Of a stretch of DNA of 5,597 nt, positions 1 through 5,597 are shown in pieces. The translations under genes were made by a program, and so were the position numbers. The stretch is from an uncultured Erysipelotrichaceae bacterium (GTDB taxonomy: Bacteria; Bacillota_I; Bacilli_A; Erysipelotrichales; Erysipelotrichaceae). Every line of letters starts with the position of its first letter. Within the stretch, counting starts at the first letter, position 1. Under the pieces are notes generated by a model that was given only the letters and a program-made list of their open reading frames with translations, did no database searches and was not told the origin of the DNA. The stretch covers positions 1 to 5,597 of the forward strand of contig CADBPK010000050.1 in assembly GCA_902796465.1 (NCBI GenBank). The letters run 5' to 3'.

Positions 1-860
1 CGGATGATCTTTCAAACCCGGTGCCTGCAGTTGTTATGGTGCATGGCTCAGGTTCCAGCAATATGGATGAAAAAGTCATGAAGCTGACGCCTTTCAGAGA
101 TCTCGCGGAAGGGCTGCAGAAAAGGGAAATTGCTTCCATACGCTATGACAAGCGTTCATTTACGTACGGACGGAAAATGCTGAAGGAGAAGACCCTCATC
201 ACTGTGCGTGAAGAAACGATCGATGATGCTTTGGCAGCTGTGAAAATGCTGAAGGACGATCCCCGGATCGACAGCGGCAGTATCTATATTCTCGGTCACA
301 GTATGGGTGCCATGCTCGCACCCCGGATCGATGCGGAAGGAGCTGATGTAAAAGGTCTGATCATGATGGCCGGATCGCCGTTCCGTCTTGAGGAGATCCT
401 GCAGCGGCAGCTGCTGCAGCTGAAAGGTAAAAATTTTCTGATCAACTGGATCATCGGGAAGCAGTATAAAGCGTATGCGGAAAAATTTGCCAACCTGTAT
501 GAGATGAGTGATGAAGAAGCGAAGAAGACCAAATTCGGCGGCGGTACGACCCTTTACTACTTTAAGGAAATGGGAAGCAAAACAGCTTCCGATTACCTGC
601 TGGAAAGCACAAAACCGGTATTGATCATGCAGGGCGGCATGGATTTCCAGTGTCTTGCGGATGTTGATTACAAAACCTTCCAGGAAAAGCTCGCCGGACG
701 TGAGAATACGGTCTTCAGATGGTATCCTGAGCTGAATCATGTTTTCGTAAACGGTATCTACAACGATATTGCGAAGGTTTCAAAAGAGTACAAAGTCGAA
801 CAGCATATAGGAGACAAAGTATTTGATGACATCGCGGGATTCATATGTGACAACAGCTGA
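1..860 (+). CDS. Alpha/beta-fold hydrolase (esterase/dienelactone hydrolase-like), 5'-truncated
   Basis: This is a serine hydrolase of the alpha/beta superfamily; the substrate is unknown. The frame is open to the left edge (first full codon at base 3, reading DDLSNPVPAVV), so the GTG at 21 is an internal valine and the true start lies outside the window. Visible in order are the first strand and oxyanion-hole segment VMVHGSGSSN, the PFRDLAEGL...RYDKRSF block, the nucleophile elbow GHSMG at 294-308 (Ser codon 300-302), a helical cap-like stretch at about 390-580, the acid-loop motif MQGGMDFQ with Asp codon 642-644, and ELNHVF with His codon 738-740. The Ser-Asp-His triad is therefore complete. 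The PFRDLA/RYDKR signature resembles Bacillota hydrolases that carry an N-terminal DUF3887-like domain, so such a domain or a secretion signal may lie upstream; that is inference. The 3' end overlaps the acetyltransferase gene, which suggests co-transcription. The family call is firm, the function is open. Confidence 0.9.
   Translation, partial: DDLSNPVPAVVMVHGSGSSNMDEKVMKLTPFRDLAEGLQKREIASIRYDKRSFTYGRKMLKEKTLITVREETIDDALAAVKMLKDDPRIDSGSIYILGHSMGAMLAPRIDAEGADVKGLIMMAGSPFRLEEILQRQLLQLKGKNFLINWIIGKQYKAYAEKFANLYEMSDEEAKKTKFGGGTTLYYFKEMGSKTASDYLLESTKPVLIMQGGMDFQCLADVDYKTFQEKLAGRENTVFRWYPELNHVFVNGIYNDIAKVSKEYKVEQHIGDKVFDDIAGFICDNS
809..814 (+). promoter_or_regulatory. Ribosome binding site for the GNAT gene
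   Basis: AGGAGA lies inside the 3' end of the hydrolase gene. It is 8 bases before a TTG at 823 and 11 bases before the ATG at 826. It is the best Shine-Dalgarno match near the acetyltransferase start and argues for 823 or 826 over the GTG at 847, which has only a weak CGGGA at 835-839. Confidence 0.5.
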
Positions 861-1335
861 TCCGCATCAGACCGTATCACTGCATGTGCCTGCGTTTGAA
901 GAACTGTGGTTCAAACAGCGGATGCTGGAAGATGCCGGCACCATGTCCTACAACCATGCTTACGGCGGAACAATTTCATTTCCGCGTGAGAAATGGTCCG
1001 CATGGTATGACAGATGGATCAGCCATCCGGACGGGAAGCGCTTTTATCGGTATCTGAAAAACCGGGAAGGTGAGTTCGCGGGAGAATGTGCATGGCATTA
1101 TGATGAAGATCGGGATATCTTTCTGGCGGATGTCCTCATATACGCACCTGTGCGCGGTAAAGGATACGGCTCCGAAGGTCTGGAACTTCTTTGCAGCACG
1201 GCACGGAGGAGCGGGATCAGGGAACTGTATGATGAGATCGGAGCAGATAATCCGGCTATCAGGCTGTTTCTTGCGCATGGATTTACGGAAGTGTACCGGG
1301 CGGATACTTATGTCATGGTGAAGAAAGACCTGTAG
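826..1335 (+). CDS. GNAT-family N-acetyltransferase
   Basis: This is a small acetyl-CoA-dependent acyltransferase of the GNAT fold, 169 residues from the chosen ATG; the acceptor substrate is unknown. The acetyl-CoA pyrophosphate loop is visible as RGKGYG at residues 110-115, following the strand DVLIYAPV. Near the C terminus ADNPAIRLFLAHGF matches the usual GNAT pattern of N-x-x-A-x-x-x-[FLY]-x-x-x-G-F, followed by the final strand. The N-terminal part (FEELWFKQRML, MSYNHAYGGTISFP, EKWSAWYDRW) is typical of a family often annotated only as GNAT acetyltransferase. The start is uncertain. ATG 826 is chosen because AGGAGA lies 11 bases upstream. TTG 823 would add one residue, and GTG 847 would give 162 residues. 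With the chosen start the gene overlaps the hydrolase by 35 bases in another frame, so translation of the two is probably coupled. A terminator follows within 25 bases. Confidence 0.88.
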   Translation: MTSRDSYVTTADPHQTVSLHVPAFEELWFKQRMLEDAGTMSYNHAYGGTISFPREKWSAWYDRWISHPDGKRFYRYLKNREGEFAGECAWHYDEDRDIFLADVLIYAPVRGKGYGSEGLELLCSTARRSGIRELYDEIGADNPAIRLFLAHGFTEVYRADTYVMVKKDL

Positions 1336-1356
1336 CGATTCATGAAACTGCAGAGG

Positions 1357-1389
1357 CAGACGGAGAAAACCCCGTTTGTCTTTTTCTTT
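1357..1389 (+). terminator. Rho-independent terminator after the GNAT gene
   Basis: A hairpin with arms CAGACGG (1357-1363) and CCGTTTG (1372-1378) pairs over 7 base pairs, one of them G-U, around an 8-base loop. It is followed at once by the T-rich tract TCTTTTTCTTT (1379-1389). It begins 21 bases after the acetyltransferase stop and separates that unit from the glycine cleavage operon. The stem is short, so read-through is possible. Confidence 0.75.
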
Positions 1390-1402
1390 ATGGGAAAGCG
1401 TG

Positions 1403-1431
1403 TTTTCTTATTACTGAAAATCAATTAGAAT
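1403..1431 (+). promoter_or_regulatory. Candidate sigma-A-type promoter for the gcv operon
   Basis: TAGAAT at 1426-1431 matches the -10 consensus at five of six positions. With a 17-base spacer the -35 position would be TTTTCT at 1403-1408, a poor match to TTGACA. The stretch is AT-rich, lies just after the terminator and is about 40 bases before gcvT, which is where a promoter is expected. The weak -35 suggests low basal activity or help from an activator, but this is inference and no transcription start can be read from sequence. Confidence 0.35.
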
Positions 1432-1456
1432 ATTGTTGCAGGAATATGTATGAATT

Positions 1457-1465
1457 GGAGGAGGA
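1457..1465 (+). promoter_or_regulatory. Strong ribosome binding site deciding the gcvT start
   Basis: GGAGGAGGA stands with its first GGAGG 8 bases before the ATG at 1470. The in-frame ATG at 1446 has only an AGGA two bases away, too close to work, and would add eight residues (MYELEEDH) that are not part of the family. The start at 1470 is therefore preferred. Confidence 0.85.
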
Positions 1466-1469
1466 TCAT

Positions 1470-2525
1470 ATGACATTGAAAACACCTCTGTATGAGGAAC
1501 ATGTTGCCCTCAAGGGCAGGATCGTCGATTTTGCAGGATATTTTCTGCCTGTGCAGTATCCGGGCGGAGTTATTCAGGAACACATGGCGGTTCGTGAAAA
1601 AGCAGGACTTTTCGATGTTTCCCATATGGGAGAAGTTGCATTCAAGGGAAAAGACGCGCTGAAAAATCTCAATTACATCCTGACCAATGACTATACGAAT
1701 CTGAAGATCGGCAGAGTGCGCTATGGGGTTATGTGCTATGAAGACGGCGGCTGTGTCGATGACCTGATCGTATACCGTATGGCAGAAGATGAATTCTTCG
1801 TGGTCGTCAACGCATCCAACCGCATGAAGGATGTTGCGTGGATGAAAGAACACATCACCGGTGAAGTGGAGTTCAAAGATGTCTCTGACGAATATGCACA
1901 GCTCGCGCTGCAGGGACCGCTTTCTGGTGATATTCTCGGACAGTATACGGAACTGCCACAGAAGTATTACAGCTTTATCACAACACAGATCCTGGGGAAA
2001 GATGTCATCGTTTCCCAGACAGGTTATACCGGTGAATACGGTTTTGAGATCTACTGCAAGCCGGAAGATGCGCCGTTCCTCTGGAATGAGATCCTGAAGG
2101 ATGAGAGGGTGATCCCGTGCGGACTCGGCGCGCGTGATACACTGCGTCTTGAAGCTTCGATGCCTCTCTACGGGCATGAAATGGATGAGACTGTCAGCCC
2201 GCTGGAAACAGGTCTTGATTTCGGCGTTAAGATGAACAAGGAATTCATCGGCCGTGAGGGCATCGCTGCACGTAAGAACAGACACCGCATCGGCATCAAG
2301 GTTACCGGCAGGGGTATCGTCAGGGAACACTGCGATGTATATCTGAACGGTCAGAAGATCGGTCATACGACATCAGGAACATTCCTGCCGTATCTCAAGG
2401 GTGCCTATGCCATGGCACTGGTCGATGAAGCATATGAACCGGGCACCGTTGTTGAAGCGGATGTCCGCGGAAGGAAAATAGAAGGCGTTGTTACGGTACT
2501 GCCGTTTTATAAGAAGGAGAAATAA
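1470..2525 (+). CDS. gcvT: Glycine cleavage system T-protein (aminomethyltransferase)
   Basis: GcvT (EC 2.1.2.10) takes the aminomethyl group from the lipoyl arm of GcvH, forms 5,10-methylene-tetrahydrofolate, releases ammonia and leaves dihydrolipoyl-GcvH; it acts in the cytoplasm. The protein has 351 residues, slightly shorter than the usual 360-370 but with both ends intact. Family landmarks in order are the N-terminal [13 protein letters not shown] and [11 protein letters not shown] (consensus FAGWEMPVQY), LFDVSHMGE at 47-55, [10 protein letters not shown] at 93-102 with the aspartate pair that includes the conserved catalytic Asp, [13 protein letters not shown] at 183-195, [18 protein letters not shown] at 220-237 and [12 protein letters not shown] at 243-254. 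The C-terminal barrel domain holds [12 protein letters not shown] and ends in LPFYKK. It is the first gene of the gcv operon, and gcvH follows after 2 bases. A sarcosine- or dimethylglycine-type paralogue is unlikely given the neighbours. Confidence 0.97.
   Translation: MTLKTPLYEEHVALKGRIVDFAGYFLPVQYPGGVIQEHMAVREKAGLFDVSHMGEVAFKGKDALKNLNYILTNDYTNLKIGRVRYGVMCYEDGGCVDDLIVYRMAEDEFFVVVNASNRMKDVAWMKEHITGEVEFKDVSDEYAQLALQGPLSGDILGQYTELPQKYYSFITTQILGKDVIVSQTGYTGEYGFEIYCKPEDAPFLWNEILKDERVIPCGLGARDTLRLEASMPLYGHEMDETVSPLETGLDFGVKMNKEFIGREGIAARKNRHRIGIKVTGRGIVREHCDVYLNGQKIGHTTSGTFLPYLKGAYAMALVDEAYEPGTVVEADVRGRKIEGVVTVLPFYKKEK
2514..2519 (+). promoter_or_regulatory. Ribosome binding site for gcvH
   Basis: AAGGAG lies 8 bases before the gcvH ATG and inside the last codons of gcvT (encoding the KKEK tail). 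gcvH thus has its own strong initiation signal although the gap between the genes is only 2 bases. Confidence 0.8.
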
Positions 2526-2527
2526 AC

Positions 2528-2911
2528 ATGAACACACCGAAAGAATTAAAGTATTCCAAAACACATGAATGGGTCCGTTTCACATCCGATACGGAATGTG
2601 AAGTCGGACTGACAGATTTTGCCCAGGACGCTCTGGGTGATCTCGTATTTGTCAATCTGCCGGAAGAGGGCGCTGAAGCTGTTAAGGATGAAACGATCTG
2701 TGATGTTGAGTCTGTCAAAGCAGTTTCCGATGTTTATTCACCGGTAAGCGGAACAGTCTGCGCAGTCAATGAAGAGCTTCTGGACAGCCCGGAACTGATC
2801 AACAATGATCCGTACGGTGCATGGCTGTTCAAACTGAAAGATGTCAGTGATGCAGAAGATCTGCTGGATGCGGAAGCGTACGAAAAAGTCTGCGAAGAAG
2901 AGGAACACTGA
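2528..2911 (+). CDS. gcvH: Glycine cleavage system H-protein (lipoyl carrier)
   Basis: GcvH is the small lipoylated shuttle that carries the aminomethyl intermediate between the P-, T- and L-proteins. At 127 residues it has the normal family length. The N-terminal KYSKTHEWV (8-16) is the standard opening. [20 protein letters not shown] covers residues 26-45. The lipoylation site is [15 protein letters not shown], with the modified lysine at residue 64 (codon 2717-2719). The C-terminal half reads [17 protein letters not shown], then AWLFKL, then an acidic tail VCEEEEH. The stretch [10 protein letters not shown] appears one residue shorter than the common DPY[GA]xGW form. The lysine needs lipoate from a ligase or from the LipB/LipA route, and none of these genes is in the window. 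The gene begins 2 bases after gcvT, and the GAA/GAG codons of its acidic tail double as the ribosome binding site of gcvPA. Confidence 0.97.
   Translation: MNTPKELKYSKTHEWVRFTSDTECEVGLTDFAQDALGDLVFVNLPEEGAEAVKDETICDVESVKAVSDVYSPVSGTVCAVNEELLDSPELINNDPYGAWLFKLKDVSDAEDLLDAEAYEKVCEEEEH
2899..2904 (+). promoter_or_regulatory. Ribosome binding site for gcvPA
   Basis: AGAGGA lies 8 bases before the ATG at 2913, made by the codons of the acidic C-terminal tail of GcvH. It supports 2913 over the earlier in-frame ATG at 2841, which lies deep inside gcvH and would add a 24-residue lysine/arginine-rich extension foreign to the family. Confidence 0.7.
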
Positions 2912-2912
2912 A

Positions 2913-4205
2913 ATGGGAAGCTATATTCCTTCAACTGCTTCACAGCAGGAGGAAATGCTGAAACAGGCCGGCTTTTCATCGATGGCGGATCTTTACCGGG
3001 ACATTCCCGATGATCTGAAAGTGAAGGGCGGACTGGATCTTCCGGAAGGAAAGAGCGAGCTTGAAGCAGAGAAGATCATGCGCCGCATTGCGTCGGAAAA
3101 CAAGATCTATGATTCTGTATTCCGCGGGGCAGGTGCATACCAGCACTATATTCCGGCAATCGTAAAAAGCGTTGTTTCAAAAGAAGAATTTGTAACGGCA
3201 TATACACCATACCAGGCAGAGATCTCACAGGGTGTTCTGCAGTCTATTTTCGAATACCAGACCATGATCTGTGAACTGACAGGCATGGATGTTGCCAACG
3301 CTTCTGTTTATGACGGTGCGGTCGCAGCGGCAGAAGCTGTTTCCATGTGCCGGACGCCGAAGAAGAGAAAGGTATATGTTTCGGGAGCTGTTCATCCGGA
3401 TACGATGAAAGTCATCCGTACATACTGCTGGGCAAATGGCGATGAAGTCATTAAATTGCCGGTCAAAGACGGGAAGACGGATATTGAAGCAATCACGGAC
3501 ACAGATGTTTCCTGTGTCTATCTCCAGCAGCCGAATTATTACGGCATTATTGAAGATGTAAAGGCAGCTGCGGAAAAGATCCATGCCGTCGGCGGAAACC
3601 TGATTCTGGGAATGGATCCGTTTGCGATGTGCCTCCTGCCGACACCGGCAGAAGAAGGCGCTGATATCGCTGTCGGTGAAGGCCAGCCTCTCGGGATGCC
3701 GCTGTCATATGGCGGACCATATCTCGGCTTTATGGCAACCGGGAAAAAACTGATGCGGAAACTGCCGGGCCGTATCGTCGGTGAGACTGTCGATACAGAA
3801 GGCAGAAGAGCATTTGTTCTTACTCTGCAGGCACGTGAACAGCATATCCGCAGGGAGAAAGCATCTTCCAATATCTGTTCCAATGAAGCATTATGCGCAA
3901 TGACCGCTGCGGTCTACCTCTCCGCAATGGGACCGGAAGGCATGAAGGAAGCGGCAAAGCAGTGCTATGCCAAAGCGCATTATCTCGCATCCGAACTGGA
4001 AAAAGCCGGCATGAAGAGAAGATATGAAGCAGATTTCTTCAATGAATTTGTGACGGAATGCTCCGATCCGGAAGCACTTCTGAATAAACTGGATGAGAAA
4101 GGGATCCTCGGCGGCATGCCGGTGGAAAACGGGATCCTCTGGTGTGCAACGGAACTCAACAGCAAAGAAGAAATTGACAGTCTCGTCAGGGAGGTGTCCG
4201 CATGA
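2913..4205 (+). CDS. gcvPA: Glycine dehydrogenase (decarboxylating) subunit 1, P-protein alpha chain
   Basis: This is the N-terminal-half subunit of the split P-protein (EC 1.4.4.2). With GcvPB it forms an alpha2-beta2 enzyme that decarboxylates glycine on PLP and transfers the aminomethyl group to lipoyl-GcvH. It has 430 residues, near the usual 440-450. The start MGSYIPSTASQQEEML matches the family opening. Conserved blocks in order are RGAGAYQHYIPAIV (71-84), FVTAYTPYQAEISQGVLQ (93-110) followed by IFEYQTMICELTGMDVANAS, YDGAVAAAEA (133-142; family usually YDGATA), VHPDTMKVIRT (160-170), QPLGMPLSYGGPYLGFMA (258-275), RKLPGRIVGETVDTEGRRA (282-300), LTLQAREQHIRREKASSN (303-320) and ICSNEAL. 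It has the aminotransferase-like fold but no Schiff-base lysine, which is normal because GcvPB supplies it. The gene starts 1 base after gcvH and its stop overlaps the gcvPB start by 4 bases. Confidence 0.96.
   Translation: MGSYIPSTASQQEEMLKQAGFSSMADLYRDIPDDLKVKGGLDLPEGKSELEAEKIMRRIASENKIYDSVFRGAGAYQHYIPAIVKSVVSKEEFVTAYTPYQAEISQGVLQSIFEYQTMICELTGMDVANASVYDGAVAAAEAVSMCRTPKKRKVYVSGAVHPDTMKVIRTYCWANGDEVIKLPVKDGKTDIEAITDTDVSCVYLQQPNYYGIIEDVKAAAEKIHAVGGNLILGMDPFAMCLLPTPAEEGADIAVGEGQPLGMPLSYGGPYLGFMATGKKLMRKLPGRIVGETVDTEGRRAFVLTLQAREQHIRREKASSNICSNEALCAMTAAVYLSAMGPEGMKEAAKQCYAKAHYLASELEKAGMKRRYEADFFNEFVTECSDPEALLNKLDEKGILGGMPVENGILWCATELNSKEEIDSLVREVSA
4188..4196 (+). promoter_or_regulatory. Ribosome binding site for gcvPB
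   Basis: AGGGAGGTG contains the GGAGG core (4190-4194) 7 bases before the ATG at 4202. It is nearly a perfect complement of the 16S tail and sits within the last codons of gcvPA. Confidence 0.85.
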
Positions 4206-5597
4206 AGACTTTGTTTGAAAGAAGTGTGCCGGGCAGACATTGTTCCATCCTGCCGGCATGTGATGTTCCGGAATGCACACCGGAAAGAACGCGTGAAAAA
4301 GCGCTGCGTCTGCCGGAACTCTCCGAAACGGATATCAGCCGGCATTACACGGAACTGGCAAAACAGACATTCGGCGTAAATGACGGATTCTATCCGCTCG
4401 GTTCCTGCACAATGAAATACAATCCGAAGATCAATGAGATCACGGCGTCATACCCGGGCTTTGCACAGATCCATCCGCTTCAGGAAAAAGCACAGGGCTG
4501 TCTGAAAGTTCTGGCGGAAGCGGAAAAGTATCTCTGCGAGATCACAGGCATGAACGCGATGTCCTTTCAGCCGGCGGCAGGTGCCCATGGTGAGCTGACA
4601 GGACTGATGCTGATCAAGCGCTACCATGAACTGCACGGGAATACGGCACGGAACAAGATCATCGTCCCTGATTCCGCTCACGGAACCAATCCGGCAAGCT
4701 CGGCAATGTGCGGATTTACCGTTGTGAATATTCCGTCTTCGGAAGACGGGTGCGTTGATCTGGATGCTTTAAGAGCTGCATGCGGTGAAGATACAGCCGG
4801 ACTGATGCTTACAAATCCGAACACACTCGGTATCTTTGACAAGAATATCAAGGCTATTACCGATATCGTTCATGAAGCAGGCGGACTGTGCTACTACGAC
4901 GGCGCAAACCTGAATGCTGTCATGGGAATCACAAGACCGGGTGATATGGGCTTTGACTGTATCCACCTGAATCTGCATAAATCATTCTCCACCCCGCATG
5001 GCGGAGGCGGTCCGGGAAGCGGCCCGGTCGGCTGCAAATCCTTCCTGGCGAATTATCTGCCGGGTGACAGGATCGTATGTAAAGACGGCAGATATGCATG
5101 GGAAGACAGGGGACCGGAAAGCATCGGTTCCGTCAGGAGTTTCCACGGCAATTTCCTTGTCGTCGTAAAGGCATTCACATATCTTCTGATGCTCGGTAAA
5201 GAAGGCGTTCCGGCTGTTGCGGAAAACGCGGTGCTGAACGCAAATTACCTGAAGCATCTGCTTGAAGGCACATATGATGTTGCCAATAACGGCATCTGCA
5301 TGCATGAGTTTGTCCTGACGCTGGAAAACATGAAGAAGGAAATCGGCGTCAGTGCCATGGATGTTGCGAAAGCGCTCCAGGATTACGACATGCATCCGCC
5401 GACAATGTATTTCCCGCTGATCGTACATGAAGCACTGATGGTGGAACCGACAGAAACGGAATCCAAGGAAACACTTGACGCAGCAGCCGAAGCGTTCCTG
5501 GAGATCTACAGGAAGTCCATTGCAGACCCGCAGTCCATGCACAGTACTCCGCATCACTCACCGATCACAAGACCGGATGAAGTCAATGCGGCAAGAC
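4202..5597 (+). CDS. gcvPB: Glycine dehydrogenase (decarboxylating) subunit 2, P-protein beta chain, 3'-truncated
   Basis: This is the PLP-bearing, C-terminal-half subunit of the split P-protein. The window holds 465 codons and ends in the frame without a stop; the family is usually about 480-490 residues, so perhaps 15-25 residues are missing. The start ATG shares the ATGA overlap with the gcvPA stop. Family blocks in order are LFERSVPGR at the N terminus, GFYPLGSCTMKYNPKIN (62-78), MSFQPAAGAHGELTGLM (120-136), PDSAHGTNPASSAMCGF (156-172), a TNPNTLGIFD segment (204-213), YYDGANLNAVMG (231-242) with Asp233 expected to contact the PLP ring nitrogen, and LNLHKSFSTPHGGGGPGSGP (256-275). Lys260 (codon 4979-4981) is the expected Schiff-base lysine. 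The C-terminal part includes DYDMHPPTMYFPLIV and the near-terminal DPQSMHSTPHHSP and DEVNAAR. No frameshift or stop interrupts the frame. Equimolar expression with gcvPA is likely from the coupled start. Confidence 0.96.
   Translation, partial: MKTLFERSVPGRHCSILPACDVPECTPERTREKALRLPELSETDISRHYTELAKQTFGVNDGFYPLGSCTMKYNPKINEITASYPGFAQIHPLQEKAQGCLKVLAEAEKYLCEITGMNAMSFQPAAGAHGELTGLMLIKRYHELHGNTARNKIIVPDSAHGTNPASSAMCGFTVVNIPSSEDGCVDLDALRAACGEDTAGLMLTNPNTLGIFDKNIKAITDIVHEAGGLCYYDGANLNAVMGITRPGDMGFDCIHLNLHKSFSTPHGGGGPGSGPVGCKSFLANYLPGDRIVCKDGRYAWEDRGPESIGSVRSFHGNFLVVVKAFTYLLMLGKEGVPAVAENAVLNANYLKHLLEGTYDVANNGICMHEFVLTLENMKKEIGVSAMDVAKALQDYDMHPPTMYFPLIVHEALMVEPTETESKETLDAAAEAFLEIYRKSIADPQSMHSTPHHSPITRPDEVNAAR

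Noticed and set aside
259..330. An 11-base direct repeat, CCCCGGATCGA, at 259-269 and 320-330.
   Set aside because: Both copies encode the short peptide PRID within the hydrolase and are too short and isolated to indicate a mobile element or a recombination site.
156..740. A 194-codon minus-strand open frame opposite the hydrolase.
   Set aside because: The plus frame holds a complete Ser-Asp-His triad in the right order; the minus frame has no family features.
1446..1469. Upstream in-frame ATG that would lengthen GcvT by eight residues.
   Set aside because: The purine-rich GGAGGAGGA lies downstream of it and serves the ATG at 1470; the extra residues are simply the translated ribosome binding site.
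1425..2366. A 313-codon open frame on the minus strand opposite gcvT.
   Set aside because: It lies fully antisense to a gene with every GcvT family motif, its translation is rich in Cys, His, Phe and Ile with no recognisable domain, and no ribosome binding site was evident. It is a shadow of codon bias on the other strand.
2841..2912. Upstream in-frame ATG that would lengthen GcvPA by 24 residues.
   Set aside because: The extension lies entirely inside gcvH, is not part of the family, and the start at 2913 has a good ribosome binding site and the typical N terminus.
4102..4139. GGGATCCTC occurring twice close together near the end of gcvPA.
   Set aside because: Both copies encode Gly-Ile-Leu in the normal reading frame; chance reuse of codons explains it.
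4982..5557. A 191-codon minus-strand open frame opposite gcvPB.
   Set aside because: It is antisense to well-conserved gcvPB sequence, shows no domain, and has the Cys/His/Arg-rich look of a shadow frame.
1470..5597. Possibility that the gcv cluster hides a novel or repurposed system.
   Set aside because: All four genes keep their catalytic and cofactor residues, family length and standard order, and there is no inserted or unknown gene between them.

Overview
The window looks like ordinary chromosome from a Gram-positive-type anaerobe, most likely a Bacillota (Firmicutes) member of the Clostridia/Erysipelotrichia kind. The clues are strong purine-rich ribosome binding sites before most genes, densely packed co-directional genes, a base composition near 50% GC by eye, and a glycine decarboxylase split into two subunit genes (gcvPA and gcvPB). 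The split arrangement is usual in Bacillota and also occurs in Thermotogae, Thermus and archaea. Nothing in the window fixes the species. All genes are on the + strand.

Region 1 (1-1335) is an accessory pair. An alpha/beta hydrolase, cut off by the left edge, overlaps a small GNAT-family acetyltransferase. Both are recognisable as families, but their substrates are unknown. A rho-independent terminator at about 1357-1389 closes this unit.

Region 2 (1336-1469) is a 134-base gap holding the terminator, a weak sigma-A-like promoter candidate and a strong Shine-Dalgarno for the next gene. No glycine riboswitch can be seen, and the roughly 80 bases between terminator and gcvT are too short for the usual tandem one.

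Region 3 (1470-5597, running off the right edge) is a glycine cleavage operon in the order gcvT, gcvH, gcvPA, gcvPB. The junctions are very tight (2-base gap, 1-base gap, 4-base ATGA overlap). GcvPA and GcvPB together form the PLP-dependent P-protein, which decarboxylates glycine and passes the aminomethyl group to the lipoyl arm of GcvH. GcvT then moves the one-carbon unit to tetrahydrofolate and releases ammonia. The L-protein (dihydrolipoamide dehydrogenase) and a lipoate ligase are not in the window; they may lie downstream or elsewhere. The reaction is reversible, so the operon could serve glycine breakdown, one-carbon supply or glycine synthesis; the sequence does not say which.

I found no mobile element, CRISPR array, RNA gene or clearly novel system. 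The points worth a second look are small: riboswitch absence, promoter structure, two local departures from remembered family consensus in GcvH and GcvPA, and the uncertain start of the acetyltransferase.
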